Origin: QIAW01 sp035487295
GTDB taxonomy: Bacteria; Acidobacteriota; Terriglobia; Terriglobales; Acidobacteriaceae
DNA length: 64,000 nt
Assembly: GCA_035487295.1 (NCBI GenBank)
Contig: DATHMH010000004.1
Span: 61,334 to 125,333, forward strand
Reading direction: 5' to 3'
Shown: piece by piece, positions 16,688 to 25,200 of the stretch
Layout of the letters: every line of letters begins with the position of its first letter
Numbering within the stretch: the first letter of the stretch is position 1
Program-made: the position numbers and the translations under genes
Notes under the pieces: model-generated
The model's database searches: none
What the model was told of the DNA's origin: nothing
Seen by the model: the letters and a program-made list of their open reading frames with translations, nothing else

Positions 16688-16801
16688 GGAAGTATGGTCT
16701 CCATAGCCGGCTGCTTTGCGCAGATACTCTAGCACAACAAAACAGAGCGCGAGGGGTCGCAGCGGAGATTTCGTCGCTATTGGAAAGCTTACCCGCCTAA
16801 T

Positions 16802-17674
16802 TCAGTGTGGCTCCATGAGTGGGCCGTTCGTGATGAGCTTCGAATCCACTATAGCGATCTCGACCCGGCGGTTGGCAGCACGCGCCTGGTCGCTGTCGCC
16901 CGCAACGCGCGGGTCGGACTTGCCAAAACCCTTGGTGCTCATGATTTTCTGGGAAATTCCGGCCTGTACCAGGAAGTCGCGAACGGCTTCGGCGCGGCGC
17001 TGCGAGAGTTGCAAGTTGTACTTCTGCGTGCCGACGTCGTCCGTATATCCATAGACAGCAACCGAATATCCCTTAAGCGCCATCAGGATCCCGGCGATGC
17101 GATTGAGGATGTCGCGGTATTCCGGTTTAATGTCTGCCTTATCAAAGTCGAAGCGAATGGACTTGCTGTCCAGCGTCATCACCAAGCCCAACGCGGTACG
17201 GTGCGTTTCGGCGATTTGCCCGAGAGCATCTTGCAGCTGTTGCAGTTCCGCCTCTCGCTCTTGCCGATATTGCTCGGCCTGTTGTCTGGCTTGATCCGCC
17301 TTTTGCTGCTCGTCGGCGGCCTGCTGCCGCGCAAGTTGCGCCTGCGCCTCCGAGTTCGATTGAGCCTGTTTCGCCGAGTCGCGCTCTTGAGCGGCTGCCT
17401 GCGCATTCGCAGCCGCTTGCGAAGCTTGCTGAGCCGACGTCTGCGATTGTTCCTGTACCCGCTCGACCTGCCGGCTGAGAGCTTCCGTCTGCTGGCTGAG
17501 CTGTGCCACGTCGCGCTCCAGGCGACGGAGCGACCTTAGATAAACAAACCCAAGAACCAGGCTGAGCGCGATTGCCATCACTCCCAGGGCCAACGCTAAC
17601 TTCCCCCCAGACTTGCCAGGTGTATCCCTAGGTCCACGCTCATCCAGCTTTAGCGATATTCGTGAAGAGTCCAT
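16802..17674 (-). CDS. OmpA-family protein with long coiled coil
   Basis: A 290-residue envelope protein. It has a single N-terminal membrane segment (about 24-46, KLALALGVMAIALSLVLGFVYL), then a Gln/Ala-rich coiled coil (about 50-155), then an OmpA C-terminal peptidoglycan-binding domain (about 165-275) with IRFDFDKADIKPEYRDILNRIAGIL, GYTDDVGTQKYNLQLSQRRAEAVRDFL and GFGKSDPRVAGDSDQARAANRRVEI. It should anchor in the inner membrane and bind the cell wall, spanning the periplasm by the coiled coil. Same strand as the propeller gene 67 bp downstream; the two may be read together. Confidence 0.9.
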   Translation of the reverse strand: MDSSRISLKLDERGPRDTPGKSGGKLALALGVMAIALSLVLGFVYLRSLRRLERDVAQLSQQTEALSRQVERVQEQSQTSAQQASQAAANAQAAAQERDSAKQAQSNSEAQAQLARQQAADEQQKADQARQQAEQYRQEREAELQQLQDALGQIAETHRTALGLVMTLDSKSIRFDFDKADIKPEYRDILNRIAGILMALKGYSVAVYGYTDDVGTQKYNLQLSQRRAEAVRDFLVQAGISQKIMSTKGFGKSDPRVAGDSDQARAANRRVEIAIVDSKLITNGPLMEPH

Positions 17675-17893
17675 GGTTTGGCAATCTTAGCTCGGAATTT
17701 TAGATGGAAGCAAAATAAAATAGCCCGCAGATTGTCGGAATCCGGAAGCAATCCAGAACGGGCTTATCGGACAAGCGTCGATCAGCGAATTCTGAATGTC
17801 TGGTGATGACCAGGCATTGCAGGCTATATACTCGCGCCATTTAGGCGTGAGGCAACTTAACTGGCGTAATTTTTGACACGGTTCAGCGGCGGC

Positions 17894-18187
17894 TTAGCAG
17901 CCTTTTCTGGTTTTCGCAGAGATAAACGTAAATAGTTTTGCAATCAGTACGCCTATGTAGAACCACCACGCAGTTCCGCAGACCAGCAGTATGTAGTCCG
18001 TGCGAATCCCAGGCACATTCGACAGTAGCAACGCAAGAATCGATGCGGGAAAGTCAACCATGGAAATCAAAAATCCTCCCCAGCTACCCTCGAAATGTCT
18101 GCTCATTATTGTGGAGTAGATGATTACATGGCCCAGAGCAAGAGCTGAACCGAAGACGTACGTCCATCGCGACAAATTTCGCTTCAC
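17894..18187 (-). CDS. Small membrane protein, unknown
   Basis: Ninety-seven residues with about three hydrophobic segments (YVFGSALALGHVIIYSTIM, FLISMVDFPASILALLL, YILLVCGTAWWFYIGVLIAKLFTFI) and a basic N-terminus. I recognise no family. It sits between an OmpA gene and tRNA-Gly on the same strand as both. Confidence 0.5.
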   Translation of the reverse strand: MKRNLSRWTYVFGSALALGHVIIYSTIMSRHFEGSWGGFLISMVDFPASILALLLSNVPGIRTDYILLVCGTAWWFYIGVLIAKLFTFISAKTRKGC

Positions 18188-18247
18188 GTAAGGAACGACC
18201 TCCTTGAGGCTGAGCGCCGATAGGAAATTTCAAAGCTGAAGAGTAAA

Positions 18248-18322
18248 TGGAGCGGGAGACGGGGATCGAACCCGCGACCAACGGCTTGGGAAGCCGTGAC
18301 TCTACCACTGAGTTACTCCCGC
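18248..18322 (-). tRNA. tRNA-Gly (anticodon CCC)
   Basis: The minus strand reads GCGGGAG at the 5' end pairing with CTCCCGC at the 3' end, a D-arm AGTGGTAGA, an anticodon stem ACGGC-TTCCCAA-GCCGT with anticodon CCC, a T-arm CGGGTTCGATCCCCG, and an encoded CCA. All arms pair. It decodes GGG. Confidence 0.95.
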
Positions 18323-18766
18323 CCGCGATAGCAACTTTAGCTTAGCACCAAGGCGGGAGCATTCCAAGCCTGTGGCTGAATGGCTGAAAGCATTGTTTCT
18401 GGTATCAAAGCGTAACCTCCTTGGCAGCTTTAGGCCATAATTGTTCTACAAGTGTGTTCTGTTCAGCATTCAAGAATGCTGGGGCATTGCTCTTTTGGTC
18501 TTTGAAAATTCGTGATTTCATATGGCTCATGAAAGTCTGCCACGATTGCCAGTAGGCAGCAGCCTGGTTTGCGGATCTTAAGGGGAAAGAGGGCATGAAC
18601 ACAACCCCTTGAACACTACTTCCCATCCCGCCGCATGCCTTTGAATATGAATGGGTTAAATAGAAATGAACTACTTGAAGAAATGGGGGGGTGGGGGCAC
18701 TACTTAAGGGGGGTACGGACAGAATAGACCGGAGACAAGAGCGGCGATTCAATGTAACCTCGTTGC
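18323..18766. other. Spacer with G-run repeat, no clear gene
   Basis: A reading frame of 115 codons on the minus strand (18405-18752) crosses a G-run repeat (18683-18712) and has no recognisable domain or ribosome site; I do not call it a gene. The transpeptidase promoter should lie near the right end. Confidence 0.4.
18683..18712 (+). repeat. G-run repeat, partial copy
   Basis: A run of seven Gs, T, five Gs, then 'cactacttaagggggg'. It is related to the copies at 6199-6236 and 58709-58733 but lacks the GGTTACTTAGTAACC palindrome. Confidence 0.4.
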
Positions 18767-19711
18767 GTGTTCCCTGCCAAACCGGCGCTGCCTAAAATCA
18801 TTGGTTCTCTGTGCTTGCTGTTCTGCGCCCTTGTCGCGCAAGCGCAGCAAGCCGGTGGCCAGCAGAAAGATTCCGCCGCCCTTGCCCGCCTGCTGCGGCA
18901 GGCGCTGCATACCGCAATGGCGGGGAAACCAGGCGCGGCGGTTGTGGTTGACGTTGAATCTGGAAAAATCATCGCCCAGCATGGCATGGAAACTGCCGCG
19001 CGGCGGCTGGCCACTCCCGGCTCGACGGTCAAGCCGTTCGTCCTGATGGCCCTGCTCAAATCGCAGAAGTTCAGCAGCGACGAAGCTTTTTTTTGCCGGC
19101 GCACCCTGCGTATCACCGGCAAGCGTATGGATTGCACCCATCCTGAACTGGCCGCGCCTCTACACGCTGAGGAGGCGCTGGCCTACTCGTGCAATTCATA
19201 CTTTGCCGCGATGGCAGAGCGCATCAGCGCCGCCGATCTGGTCTCGGCATTGCAACAGGCGGGATTTACGTCCCCTACAGGTTGGTCAAAGGATGAAGTC
19301 ACCGGAACGGTGCGGGAAACGCAAACCCTGGAGCAGCGCCAGCTCCAGGCATTAGGAGAGGACGATGTAAGCATCACTCCGCTGGAATTGCTGGCCGCTT
19401 ATCGTACCATTGCTCTGCAACATCGGCGGGAGGATAAAACCTGGGAGGTAATCTACCGTGGACTGGAAGATTCCACCAGCTACGGCATGGCCCACGCCGC
19501 CGCGCCTGATGCATACAACGTCGCGGGCAAAACCGGCACGGCAAACTCTTCCTCCTCGGCGTTCACCCACGGATGGTTCGCCGGTTATGCGCCCGCGGAA
19601 AAACCAGAAATTGCCCTGGTGGTTTATCTGGAGCATGGCCGGGGATCGGATGCCGCCGCGGTGGCGCGCACGATTTTTACCGCATATGGCAAAGTGAAGG
19701 GCGGACATTAA
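18767..19711 (+). CDS. Secreted penicillin-binding transpeptidase domain protein
   Basis: A 314-residue class-B-like transpeptidase reduced to the catalytic domain. Signal peptide about 1-27. The three active-site motifs are present: S86-T-V-K89 (GSTVKP), S141-C-N143 (AYSCNSYF) and K255-T-G257 (AGKTGTAN). It lacks the N-terminal dimerisation region of FtsI/PBP2 types and any glycosyltransferase domain, so it is about half the usual length. It should cross-link or trim stem peptides in the periplasm. GTG 18767 is the start. The SpoIID-like gene follows three bases after its stop, so the two are co-transcribed; both converge on the alpha-2-macroglobulin operon. Confidence 0.88.
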   Translation: MFPAKPALPKIIGSLCLLFCALVAQAQQAGGQQKDSAALARLLRQALHTAMAGKPGAAVVVDVESGKIIAQHGMETAARRLATPGSTVKPFVLMALLKSQKFSSDEAFFCRRTLRITGKRMDCTHPELAAPLHAEEALAYSCNSYFAAMAERISAADLVSALQQAGFTSPTGWSKDEVTGTVRETQTLEQRQLQALGEDDVSITPLELLAAYRTIALQHRREDKTWEVIYRGLEDSTSYGMAHAAAPDAYNVAGKTGTANSSSSAFTHGWFAGYAPAEKPEIALVVYLEHGRGSDAAAVARTIFTAYGKVKGGH

Positions 19712-19714
19712 CTG

Positions 19715-21499
19715 ATGTCCAGTGGGAGTCCGCTACCTCGCGTTGCGCTTTCAATCGTTTTTGCTTCGTTCGCCCTGTGTATAAGCGCTCACTCACAAAC
19801 TGCAGCTGCGCAAGCCTCAAATGTACGGGTTCGGATTTATTCGCTTCAATCTCTTAAGCAACTTACGCTTTCACCGTTGGAAAGCGGCTCGTGGAAAGCC
19901 TGCGCAGACTGTCGACCTCACCTGTTAAGTGCACAGATCACGGTGCAGGCGGTAGGAAGTGAGTTGCAATATGGGAATTCAAGATCCAGCAATTTCTATC
20001 TGACCGGGAAATACCATCTGCAAGTTGCCGGAGAGCATGCCATCGAGAGCCATTATCCACTGGAGGTCACAGCGAAGAGCGATAGCTTGACTCTGATCCT
20101 GAGCATGCCGATGGAAGATTACGTTGCCGCGGTCCTGGCCGGCGAAAGCGGCAACTTTCAATCCGATGAAGCCCTCAAGGCCATGGCGGTCGCGGTGCGC
20201 ACCTATGCTGTCCACTTCCGCGGACGCCACCAGGCTGAGCACTTCGACTTTTGCGATACCACGCACTGCCAGGACCTGCACTTCAGCGCCGTGACGGATC
20301 GCCTGCGTTCCGCCGTGGAAGCAACCGAAGGCGAGCTGCTGTGGTTCCAGGGATCGCCAGCGGCAACGTATTACCACCAGAATTGTGGTGGAACAACAGC
20401 GGCCGTCAGTGAAGTCTGGCCACAAACGAAGGCGGATTATCTGGCGGCACATCCCGATCCCTATTGCCTGCGCAGCGGGCACGCGCGCTGGGAGTCGCGC
20501 ATCAGCAAAAACGATCTGCGTTCTGCCTTGCTGAAATCGGGCGTGCAGATGCCCGCCGATTGGCAATCATTGCAGGCAGCATCGCACGGCCCCAGCGGAC
20601 GCGTGCAGCTTCTGGAGATTCTTGGGAAAGACGGAAGGCCTGCGATGAAGCTTTCTGCTTCTACTCTACGCTTTGCGGTTGACCGCGCACTGGGATGGAA
20701 CCAGATCAAGAGTGACTTCTACGAGTTAAAAAATAGCGGCGCTGAAATCCTGTTTTCCGGCCGCGGCTCCGGTCACGGCGTGGGGCTCTGCCAGGAGGGC
20801 GCCGATGCTATGGGAATGCAGGGCAAGAACTATCGCGAAATTCTTGCCTTCTATTTCCCGGGAACAGGCTTAGGAGTCTCGGCCCAGGGGCTTGCCTGGC
20901 ATCGGCTGCATGGCGAGCAACTGGATGTGCTCACAACTAAAGAGAATGTCGATGCCGGAGTTCTGTCAGTGGCACAGAAAGCATTCCATACTGCATTGAT
21001 GAATAGCGGATTGCAGCTGACATCTCATCCATTACTTAAGATATATCCAACGTTAAGCATCTATCGTGATTCGACGGGAGAGCCCGGCTGGGTGGCGGCC
21101 AGCACTCGTGGAAACACCATCCGTTTGCAACCTGCGGAACTGCTGCTGCAAAAAGGTTTGCTGGAATCCACACTTCGGCATGAATTTCTTCACATCCTGG
21201 TGGAAAGCAATACGCATGCTTCCCTGCCGCTATGGTTCCGGGAAGGGTTAGTGCTGTATCTTGCCGAAGGAAATACGCACGCCTTTGGTTCTACAACGCT
21301 CTCCACCGATCAGATGGAAGCTGCGCTGCAAAATCCGCAAAGCCGGGAGCAAATGCAGCGGGCGTATGTCTCGGCAAAAACCACCGTGGCGCGTCTGGTT
21401 GCCCAGCGGAGCAAGCCCGAGGTCATGCAGTGGTTAAACCGTGGCATCCCCGCCGGCGCTCTCGCTTCGCTTTCCGCTACCCAGGCTGCCCAGTATTGA
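19715..21499 (+). CDS. SpoIID/LytB-domain protein fused to a gluzincin-type peptidase
   Basis: A 594-residue secreted protein. Signal peptide about 1-32. The SpoIID domain (about 90-390) shows MPMEDYVAAVLAGE, ALKAMAVAVRTYAVHF, HCQDLHF, TYYHQNCGGTTAAVSEVWP and GRGSGHGVGLCQEGADAMG. SpoIID proteins are lytic transglycosylases that cut glycan chains after stem peptides are removed. The C-terminal part (about 420-560) carries a zinc-peptidase signature of the gluzincin kind: H489-E-x2-H493 and Glu510 in WFREGLVLYLAEG. The join of the two is unusual. The last 66 bp overlap the 3' end of the opposing membrane-protein gene. Confidence 0.85.
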   Translation: MSSGSPLPRVALSIVFASFALCISAHSQTAAAQASNVRVRIYSLQSLKQLTLSPLESGSWKACADCRPHLLSAQITVQAVGSELQYGNSRSSNFYLTGKYHLQVAGEHAIESHYPLEVTAKSDSLTLILSMPMEDYVAAVLAGESGNFQSDEALKAMAVAVRTYAVHFRGRHQAEHFDFCDTTHCQDLHFSAVTDRLRSAVEATEGELLWFQGSPAATYYHQNCGGTTAAVSEVWPQTKADYLAAHPDPYCLRSGHARWESRISKNDLRSALLKSGVQMPADWQSLQAASHGPSGRVQLLEILGKDGRPAMKLSASTLRFAVDRALGWNQIKSDFYELKNSGAEILFSGRGSGHGVGLCQEGADAMGMQGKNYREILAFYFPGTGLGVSAQGLAWHRLHGEQLDVLTTKENVDAGVLSVAQKAFHTALMNSGLQLTSHPLLKIYPTLSIYRDSTGEPGWVAASTRGNTIRLQPAELLLQKGLLESTLRHEFLHILVESNTHASLPLWFREGLVLYLAEGNTHAFGSTTLSTDQMEAALQNPQSREQMQRAYVSAKTTVARLVAQRSKPEVMQWLNRGIPAGALASLSATQAAQY

Positions 21500-22249
21500 C
21501 GCGAGCACCAGCCACGCGGTGACAGTCAATCCAAAGGCGATGGCAAAGCGTACGACGATGCTCAGATTCTCAAGCGCAAGTGACGACAGGTTCGGGGCCC
21601 AGTTTGCGATCAAATTGGGAACTTGGATTCCCAACAGCACGAGAATGCAGAACCATATCCAATAGGAGATCTTGGCCACGGTTTGAGTCCAAGCCTTGAA
21701 AGTTGACCCGAGGGCAGAAAAACCGTGGCTGGCAAATTGGACGGCGAACGGCAGAAGCAGCCCGGGGATCAAAACGTATTGCAAAAGATTAATCGCCCAG
21801 TTGACGGTCCAATCGATTGCGTGCAGGCTGATTCCGCGGCGCAGAAACGCAGGCATGATGCTGCGCAGCCAGGAATCAAAAGCTTCCGTATCCGGTATCT
21901 GCAATGCGGCATAGATTAAGCACGCGAAGATCGCAGCCCATACGGCGAAAGCCAGCAGATGACGCCGGCCGGTTTTGAATCCGGCAGAGAGTGAAGTTTC
22001 GCCGGTGCTTTGCCCGCCCGCAAAGTATGCCAGCGTGCCGGCATGCAACCACAAAGCGGCGATCACCAGCAGCAAAGCGGCCAGGGCGGCAGCGATGAGC
22101 TGCCAGGCGCTGGCATCCGGGATTTTCAACCACAGGATCGCTCCTGCCAGGATGCCTGCATTGATGAAGAAGTGCAGCAGCCAGAGCCGCTTGTTCTTCC
22201 GTACCGTCTTGAACGCATTGCTGAAGAGCCCGATCATCTGGAATGCCAT
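21434..22249 (-). CDS. Six-helix membrane protein of the alpha-2-macroglobulin operon
   Basis: A 271-residue integral membrane protein with about six hydrophobic segments (for example LHFFINAGILAGAILWL, LIAAALAALLLVIAALWLHAGTLAYFAGG, LLAFAVWAAIFACLIYAAL, YVLIPGLLLPFAVQF, YWIWFCILVLLGIQV, FAIAFGLTVTAWLVLASIL). I recognise no named family. Its ATG overlaps the stop of the macroglobulin gene (TAATG), so it is translated in step with it and may form the membrane base of that system. Confidence 0.7.
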   Translation of the reverse strand: MAFQMIGLFSNAFKTVRKNKRLWLLHFFINAGILAGAILWLKIPDASAWQLIAAALAALLLVIAALWLHAGTLAYFAGGQSTGETSLSAGFKTGRRHLLAFAVWAAIFACLIYAALQIPDTEAFDSWLRSIMPAFLRRGISLHAIDWTVNWAINLLQYVLIPGLLLPFAVQFASHGFSALGSTFKAWTQTVAKISYWIWFCILVLLGIQVPNLIANWAPNLSSLALENLSIVVRFAIAFGLTVTAWLVLASILGSLGSGKRSESAGGDATV

Positions 22250-25200
22250 TACTTCACCTCCACTTGGGTGGTGTCTGTGGTCGAAATGATGGAAGGCTGA
22301 TACATGGGCTGCACCAGCGCCGGGCTGACACGGAACTTGCCGGGCTCAACCACCTTCAGCAGATAGAAATAATCATGCCGGCCGCTGAAGTATGTCTGGA
22401 AGAAGGCGGCGCGGTCATCGTGGAACTCACGCCGCGAGAACCAGTACTCCCACCAGCCGGGGCGATCTTTGATTTCATACAAGTCATCGCGTTCGATGAA
22501 TTCCATTCCCGCCGGTATGGGGTCTTCAATCAGCAGGTAGCGCCAGTCGCTGCCGCCGATGTTGAGTTTGACCGCGATGACGTCGCCGGGTTGCACCGTG
22601 CCAGTCAGCGGATCGAGCTTGTACACAATACGCTCGTTCTCGGTCTGCGGAGTCAGGCGGAAGTACTCGCGGGTAATGCTGAGCGCAATGCGATTGCTCT
22701 GGATGTCTTTCTTCTCGGTCGAATAGTACTCGCCGCGGGCCGACCAGTAGAGCCTTCCCTGTCCCGTCTTGCGGACATGGATTTTGTTTTCGCCTGCAGC
22801 GAACTGGTCGAAGGTGAGATGAATCGCCGGAGCCGCCGCGGAAGTCGTATCGGCCGCAGTGAACTTGCGTGTAAGGACTGTCTTGTCATTGAGAGAAACT
22901 TCTACCGTGAAGTCTGCATTCAGCTCGTGACTTGCCTTCAGGTAATCGGTGAGACCGAAGATCACCATGGCGGTCTGCTTGGTGCTGTACCAGAAGTATC
23001 CGTCAGCGCGGTGCGTGGCCAGCCAGAATGCAGCTTTGGGAAGTAGCGGGCTTTGCGGCTTCACCAGGCTCAGCAATTTGATCGCATAAGCTGTGGTCTC
23101 AGGCGAATCGTCGATTTCAAATTCCATCAGGTAGTCGTACGTGCCCTCCCACCAGGCTTCCACGTCGCTGCTCTTGGCTTGGTTTTCCAGTTCGTCGGCA
23201 ACGGTTTTGGCGCGGGAGTCGCCGGCCATTTGCAGGGTCAAACCCGTAAGCGCCAGGGCTTGAGCTGAGCCCTTAGCCCGGCGGTCCCAGATTGTATTCA
23301 GCAAATTTTCGTCTTTGCTACCGCTCTGCGCCAGGGCATAAGCAACGTAGGCACGCAACTCGACTCGCATGTTGGGATATTTCTTCAGTGCACCCTTCAG
23401 CCATTCCTGCCCGCGAGAGATGACTCCGTCTTTGACGTCATAGCCTGCGGCTTGCGCCTGGCTCAATCCAGAGACCACGTAGGCTGTCATGAATACAGCA
23501 CTTTCGTCGTCCTTCCACCAGCCCCAACCACCGTCGTCGTGCTGGAAGTCATAGAGGCGGTCCATGCCGGCGCGAATTTTTTGTTTCAACTCGTCCTGAT
23601 TGATAGTGGTTTTCAAGCCGAGGTCTTGCGCGGCCTTGGCCACCACAATATTCGGCAGGAAGCTCGACATGGTTTGTTCAGTACAGCCATACGGGTAACT
23701 GGTCAGATAATCGAGCGCGCCAAAAATCGTTCCGGCCACTGAAGGCGTAACGCTGAGATCGAGCGAGTGAGAAGAAAGCTCCGTTCCTGCCGGGAAAGTA
23801 ATCGTTGCATCCTGCTGGCCCGAGGCGCCGGCTACCGATCCCGATTTGGAATCGGCCATCTTCACGCCGAAGGGCACCACCGGCAAGTCGAGCTCCATGG
23901 CATCGGACTCTTCGTTCGTCAAAGCTTTTGTGGTGAGCGAGGCTCCACGCACATTCTGTGCTTTGACGCGCCAATCAACTTTAGCCTCGCCTTTGCTCGG
24001 AACTGTAATGTCGGTGGTCGCGCCCTGTAAGACATCGAGTCCGGTCACATCGAGCGAAACTTTAACCGTCTTGGTATCTTCCAGGTAATTGTGGACGATG
24101 GCCGACACGGTGACTTCATCTCCCTGGCGGAAGAAGCGTGGCACGGCAAGGCGCACCATCAGGTTCTTGCGCACGATCACGCGTTGCACTGCGCTTCCCA
24201 CTTTGGTATCGCTGGTCACGCCACGCACGGTAGTCCGCCAGGTGGTAAGCGAATCGGGAAATGTGACGTTGGTCTGGGCGTGGCCGTTGGCGTCTGTCTT
24301 TACGTCGGAAATCCAGAGAGCGGTATCGGGAAACGCTTTGCGGATCTTGGGTTGAACCAGCGTCTCTGCCGGCTTCAACTGCGCCAGAGCGCGGTAGGCG
24401 CGGCCGAGGCCGGCAATCGGCATCTGCTTCTTCCCGGCTTCGCCGTGGAAGTAGAAGCCCAATGAGGATTCGGTTTGCACCTCGGTCCAGCGGTTGCCGT
24501 AGAAGGCTGACATGATGTCGGCGTTGTCGGGACGAATGGCATAGATGGCCTCATCCACCACGCCGATGCTGAACTCGCCTGCCACCGGCTTGCCTTTGGA
24601 GTCTTTGACCGTGATGGCATAGCTGGCGTTCTCGCCGGGCTGGAACTGCGGCTTGCTGGGTTGAATCTGGATGTCGAGCTTTTGTTCGACCGCTGGCACC
24701 TTCAAGTCCTTGCTGGCCTGATAGAGCTGGTCGTCGCGCACAAAAACCGCGCCTACATAAATGTTGGGCTGGCAGTCGGCTGTAATCGGGATTTCAACAT
24801 TCACGCTCGGGCCCGTGGCGGTCACAATCTGGTGTGACTGAATGCTGTGACCCTCTGTGGTGATAAGAATGTGCGCATCTGCGACCCCGGTCATCAGCAG
24901 CAGTTTGGCGGTGTCTCCGACGCTATAGGATTTCTTGTCGGGAATGATCTTAATTTCGCGCGATTCACCGCTGAACCAATCGCTCCCCCGGCCTTCGACC
25001 CACAGCCCGGTTGCGCCGCTTACCTGACGGTTCTCGGGCGTCGTTGCGGTCACGCGGACATTGAAGTCGCCGGCTGTGGGAATTTTAAAGCTGACGTTGG
25101 CCAGCCCGTTAGAGTCGGTCTGGCTGTCTGTGGACTGGATGGGCCGCTCTTTTTCCCGTGGTTTGCGCCAGTCGTATCTGAATATCTCGACGTGCACCGG

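Noticed and set aside
18405..18752. A 115-codon minus-strand frame between tRNA-Gly and the transpeptidase
   Set aside because: It crosses a G-run repeat, has no ribosome site and no recognisable domain.
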